From Musa acuminata AAA Group (taxonomy: Eukaryota; Streptophyta; Magnoliopsida; Zingiberales; Musaceae), in NCBI RefSeq assembly GCF_036884655.1, contig NC_088357.1, forward strand, positions 45,719,501 to 45,783,500: a stretch of 64,000 bases of DNA. Reading direction: 5' to 3'. Of this stretch, positions 60,265 through 64,000 are shown piece after piece. Positions within the stretch are counted from its first letter, which is position 1; every line of letters begins with the position of its first letter. The translations under genes were made by a program, and so were the position numbers. The notes beneath the pieces were generated by a model. That model saw only the letters and a program-made list of their open reading frames with translations. It was not told where the DNA came from and did no database searches.

Positions 60265-60550
60265 GTCCCATGGTTTCTCAATCAATCATCCAAAGCAACA
60301 ATGATTGAAATGATACCATGACACATCAAACTTTTCATAGTATCATTTATAAAAATGCCTATTTGTTCAGGTTACCTGTCACACAAATAGTACTGGAACA
60401 GAGTCATGGTTTATTCTACTCTGAGACAAAATGAAAGATGGGTTGCTCAATCATGCACCCATTGCATTCATGATTGAGGTGGTATCATGGCACATTAATC
60501 TATTTATAGAATCATTCATCACAACTACTTGTTTATTTGTGTCATCTTGC
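60265..60550 (+). repeat. Two diverged tandem units of about 165 bp
   Basis: A first unit from about 60270 (TGGTTTCTCAATCAATCATCC, TGATTGAAATGATACCATGACACAT, ATAGTATCATTTAT) is echoed from about 60437 (GGGTTGCTCAATCATGCACC, TGATTGAGGTGGTATCATGGCACAT, ATAGAATCATTCAT). Non-coding. Confidence 0.65.
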
Positions 60551-61078
60551 TCTCAGCTAATCTATACAGGGATAGAAGAGTTGCTGAATCACATCAGATC
60601 AGTTGAAGTGGTTATGGAAATTCTTCGACATTGTTGAGCATGCAAGAATTTGAACTCAGTAAAAATTTGCTCTCAATATTTCCTCTCTTTATTTTTATAA
60701 TTAAGTTAGTCAGATGATATGTATATCAAGTTCATCCCTCTTTATGGTGTACAACCATTTGTACTCCATAATTATCACTCTAACAGGGAGTTCAATTCAG
60801 AAAACAGAAACTATACTAAGGTAATCACATTTCTTTTTTATGTTGGTAAAGATCTTAGATTCTTCAGCATATATCTTTCTCTTAGAAAATAATATACATG
60901 AATTAAGATCTTGTCATGATCTCACTAAAATCCATGGTTACCATGTGAAGAGTGGATTATAGTGCAAGCTAATAATAATAGTATTATATTAAACCCAATG
61001 TGCTTTGGACTTGCCCACCACCGTAGCCTAAAAGGCAAGCAATGGTCACTTTGCATCCCAAAGCGTTGACCAATCTTT

Positions 61079-61079
61079 T

Positions 61080-61111
<32 letters not shown>
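61079..61111. repeat. (CT)n microsatellite
   Basis: About 16 CT units. Confidence 0.9.
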
Positions 61112-61114
<3 letters not shown>

Positions 61115-61699
61115 TATCCTTTAGATTTCATTAATTTAATATTTTAACTTCTATTAATCGTGAGATCATTTGATGCAGTCACTAAGCTTCACGTCCATAA
61201 GATTAGATGAAATTTTATACTGGTAGTTACTCAAGAATTACTTCGTATAAATCTCCATGACACAAAAACAAATACCTACTTGCAAAATACAACATATAAT
61301 TCGGTAAATTATTCGGAATTATAGAGGATGCAACTAAGCATCAAACAGATTAAAGTTGATGCTTTATTTATTTATTTATTTTTTGTACAGAACTAAATAT
61401 ATCTTCTTCTTTTTTTATAGAATTATAAGATTTACTAAACTTTCTCTTTTTGATATTATGATTTCATTTATGTTTACTTTATAAATGAATGATATATATT
61501 GTTAATGCTGATATTTAAGAGCATTTTATGATCCTTAACTGCCTCTCTTAAACCAGTACCAAAAGTGCCTCCATTGCTATGTTGGCCACCTCACCATCCC
61601 TGCCATCTTCCAGTCTTCTTCGTCCTCACCCATCCGATGGCCACCATAAACCCGAGCAGCAAAAGGTTGGCCTTGACAAGGAGTAGACCAGAAATGCCA

Positions 61700-63123
61700 C
61701 GAGCATTGGCACATGGAGGCCTTGAAATCCTCTACCACAGTTGACCTCGTTCGTATTCTCTAGTGTTCTTAGGCAGCTGCAACAGCAGCACCACCAACCA
61801 AACCGCTTCATCACCCCCACATGGACACCAGTTGTGCGCATTACCGCTCCCAATTCCATGCCAGTAATCATAAAAGAAAGGAGGAGAGAGGGAAGGGGAG
61901 CGAGAGAGAGAGTTCGAAGTCACAAGAAATCACCAAACAAGGACACCCCAATGAGTGATGCACAGGTAAGTTTCTTTGGTACTGTCTGCGCTTTTTTCTC
62001 AGGGAATCTCTCTGCGCTGGGACCCAAAAGTTTGAGTCTTCAATGCTCATTAATGGGAGCAAGGAAGAGCACAACGCTCCTTTGTTCTTTGCTGCTTCCT
62101 CTATGATCTTTTCCCCCTTCCTATTTGTTTTCTACTTTTGACAGATGGTTGATGCATGGGTTGGTCCCCTCCAGCTCAACATGGTGCGGTTTGGAATGGT
62201 GTGAAGAGGTCTGCAAGCAGGGCAAAAGACAGAACAGAAGCTGCACTTTTGTTGTGGTGTGAAACGTCTTCCTTCATCTCCTGCCATCTCTGTTTGTTTG
62301 GTTGGGAAATGAAGGGTGGGTTTTCCTTCTCTGGGGATTATCTGGGTTTTGGAGCTTGCTGAGGGTGCTAACTTGTTCTACAGTTTGGTTTTTGTGCTTT
62401 GGTTGCAGATTCATTTACATTAGAGGTTTTGGTGGGGATTGGGGAACTTGGGGTTGTTTACCTGGTGGTCCTGGTGGTGATCTTTTTGTTCTTTTGCTTT
62501 TGTGTGATTAGGTCTGGGTTTTGTGGGTATGTGGTGAAGAATTGGTGCTTGTTTGGGGCTGTTTGTTTGCTCTTCTATCTTTTGAAGGTTTGGTGGTGGT
62601 TTTGACTCCTTCCATGTGTGAGAATGGCCTAAAGTTTGGATCTTGGAAGGGATTGTTTGAGGGTTTCATGGTGGCCTCTGTTCTTTGTGCTTTGAGCTCT
62701 TCTGAGTTATTAGTTTCTTGAGCGATAGTTAAATTTGCGACATTGTGTGTCTTTTTCGGGTGATGTGTCGGTGGGCTTTTGATTCTTGAGCACGGTTGTG
62801 CCTGGAAACATTCTGGTATTTTGGGGGGATTGGGGTGTGCTCTCGAGTTGGTCTCAGCTTGCAGTTGACGGTTTTTATTTTGGATCAGGTTGCAGGGATT
62901 TTGGTACTGAGGTTGAGGTCTATCTCTGAAGCTGACTGCAGTTTTCTGTGAACATGTTCCTGTGAGGCAACAGATTGATGGAGAATAGCTTATGGCCTAA
63001 ACTTTTGAGCCTCCTTGTCGATTACTGAAGATCGCGGCGTGTTCAGAGTGTGATCTCTGGTTATTGCCAGGTTCTGTTTGAGGTTTTTTTGCTCTGGCCA
63101 TTTCATTTCAGAGTTACTTCAGA
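61700..63123 (+). other. Probable 5' leader, with introns, of the NPH3-type gene
   Basis: The region turns less AT-rich and holds plausible splice sites: donor CAG|GTAAGT at 61964-61965 and acceptor TTTTGACAG at about 62144, with further TTGCAG acceptors near 62407. Uninterrupted GT-rich stretches such as 62399-62605 make frames with no family resemblance. A multi-exon 5' UTR is the best reading; the frame at 61741-62106 is not supported as protein. Confidence 0.4.
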
Positions 63124-63182
63124 ATGGCCTGCAAGAAGCTGGGATCAAAAGCTGATGCCTTTCAACGACAAGGGCAAGCCTG
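63124..63182 (+). CDS. First coding exon of an NPH3/BTB-domain gene (partial)
   Basis: The ATG at 63124 opens MACKKLGSKADAFQRQGQAW, ended by a GTGAGC donor at 63183. This 20-residue start, split inside the Trp codon, is the one I know from plant NPH3-family BTB proteins of the At1g30440 type, where FCTTGLPSD and the BTB domain follow in exon 2. These proteins are adaptors for CUL3 ubiquitin ligases, and family members act in phototropin and auxin signalling. Exon 2 was looked for and is not present before the window ends, so the first intron is at least 0.8 kb. The longer frame reading (63050-63232) is a different frame and is rejected. Confidence 0.75.
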
Positions 63183-64000
63183 GTGAGCTGTATATTCTGC
63201 CTTTTTGTTCTAATGATACGCATATATTCTAAAGTGATCTTAGAATTGCATCTAAGCTATCTTCTATTCTGAGTGGTCAGAAACTTGTGACTCAATTGAT
63301 AAGATCATTGTAGATCTAAAGCCAGTATTGTAGTTTACGAGATGTATGACTTTCCAAAAGTGCAAGCTCTTATTTATGTCTAGAAGTTACGGCCTCTGAA
63401 ACAGGCAGTCTTTTATGGATTAGTTTTGTCTATTTTACTAAATTTGACAATAGAATCCTTAAAAATATTATCTGAAGTATATTATTCATGTAAGAGACTC
63501 CATGAAATATACAAGGCTATGAAAAACTGATTGCTATCGTTATTTGCTATTTCTTTTTAACTTCTACAAATTTTCCTGACTTGTTGAATATTATATTTTT
63601 CTTGGTGAATTTATTAGTATGGTTGTCACCCTAATTTCAATTCTACAATGTTCCACAGTTTCACAAGCAAAATAATCTTATCTTGACAATGCTAAATGGA
63701 ACCAACATTTATAGAGGTTGTGGCACGAACAGTTGGTGGCTTGCTGCACATTGTCCCATGAATTAACGGTTAAAGGGTAAAATAAGAAGGAACAAATGGA
63801 TTTAATTATTAAGAATTAGTTTATCCTCAAGCTCTAATTGTTTCTCTTAGTTGTTGTTGGATACTTGGATATGCCATAAATGTTTAGATAAGTACTCCAA
63901 ATTTAGCCCAAAATCGGACAAGCCCATAGTATAGGTGCCTTGTTGCCTCTATTTGCTTGTACCACATAGATTTAAAGAGAACTAATCCTGAATGGTCACG
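63183..64000 (+). other. First intron of the NPH3-type gene (runs out of the window)
   Basis: It starts GTGAGC and is AT-rich with T-rich stretches and stops in all frames. Nothing else is seen. Confidence 0.5.

Larger units (their letters stand above)
56858..61625. other. Long region without a supported gene
   Basis: It holds a GA-rich block at 57680-57800, GTACCGG-rich sequence at about 57580-57660 and 58060-58125 that looks like a decayed repetitive element, two diverged tandem units at 60265-60550 and a CT run. Short frames (59048-59257, 59056-59424, 59916-60131) resemble no family. Some 'CAG|...|GTA' pieces (for example 59503-59610) could be untranslated exons of a longer transcript, but this cannot be shown from sequence. 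Confidence 0.5.

Noticed and set aside
61741..62106. 121-codon plus frame (MTSFVFSSVLRQLQQQHHQP)
   Set aside because: It runs through a good splice donor at 61965, has no family, and lies in the likely 5' leader of the NPH3-type gene.

Overview
The window looks like nuclear DNA of a monocot plant, probably a commelinid and plausibly Musaceae (banana relatives). Genes are spliced with GT-AG introns, coding exons are strongly GC-rich inside AT-rich flanks, and about a third of the window is Ty1/copia and Ty3/gypsy retrotransposon sequence. The species call is inference only.

Layout. 1-5.4 kb: intergenic DNA around one small DUF761-type membrane protein gene (2338-2811). 5.5-18.2 kb: two copies of a segmental duplication. 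Copy 1 carries a complete minus-strand copia element with only 50-bp LTRs (6679-11536) and a broken tau-class glutathione S-transferase (GSTU); copy 2 carries an intact GSTU. 18.7-27.6 kb: three more GSTU units. One is intact in frame but has lost its catalytic serine (19208-20570), one is a pseudogene wrecked by retroelement fragments (22797-23952), and one is intact (26427-27559). A degenerate ~175-bp tandem array with a solo LTR lies between them. 28-43.2 kb: a GSTU whose 5' leader was hit by a Tnt1-like copia (29519-42863), which was itself hit by a second, younger copia (30884-38681). 44.1-49.6 kb: three intact plus-strand GSTU genes. 49.9-52.3 kb: two older-looking GSTU genes on the minus strand. 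53.4-54.3 kb: a conserved coiled-coil protein. 55.1-56.9 kb: an intron-free PLS-DYW PPR gene for organellar RNA editing. 61.7-64 kb: 5' leader, first coding exon and first intron of an NPH3/BTB-family gene that leaves the window.

The core of the window is a tandem GSTU array with eight intact reading frames, three pseudogenes and two stranded start-codon fragments. All share one two-exon structure: exon 1 holds the thioredoxin-fold GSH-binding half, exon 2 the helical substrate-binding half. GSTU enzymes act in the cytosol on electrophiles, herbicides and peroxides, and tandem copies are a usual route to dosage and substrate diversity. The plus-strand copies share a promoter module with a conserved near-palindrome (CGTTGATC...GATCAACG type), most of them a GTGGGACCCAC box, and a TATTTAA-type TATA box. 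The array shows ongoing birth and death: exon mosaics, promoter duplications, microsatellites just behind stop codons, and transposon hits that can be dated against each other by nesting.
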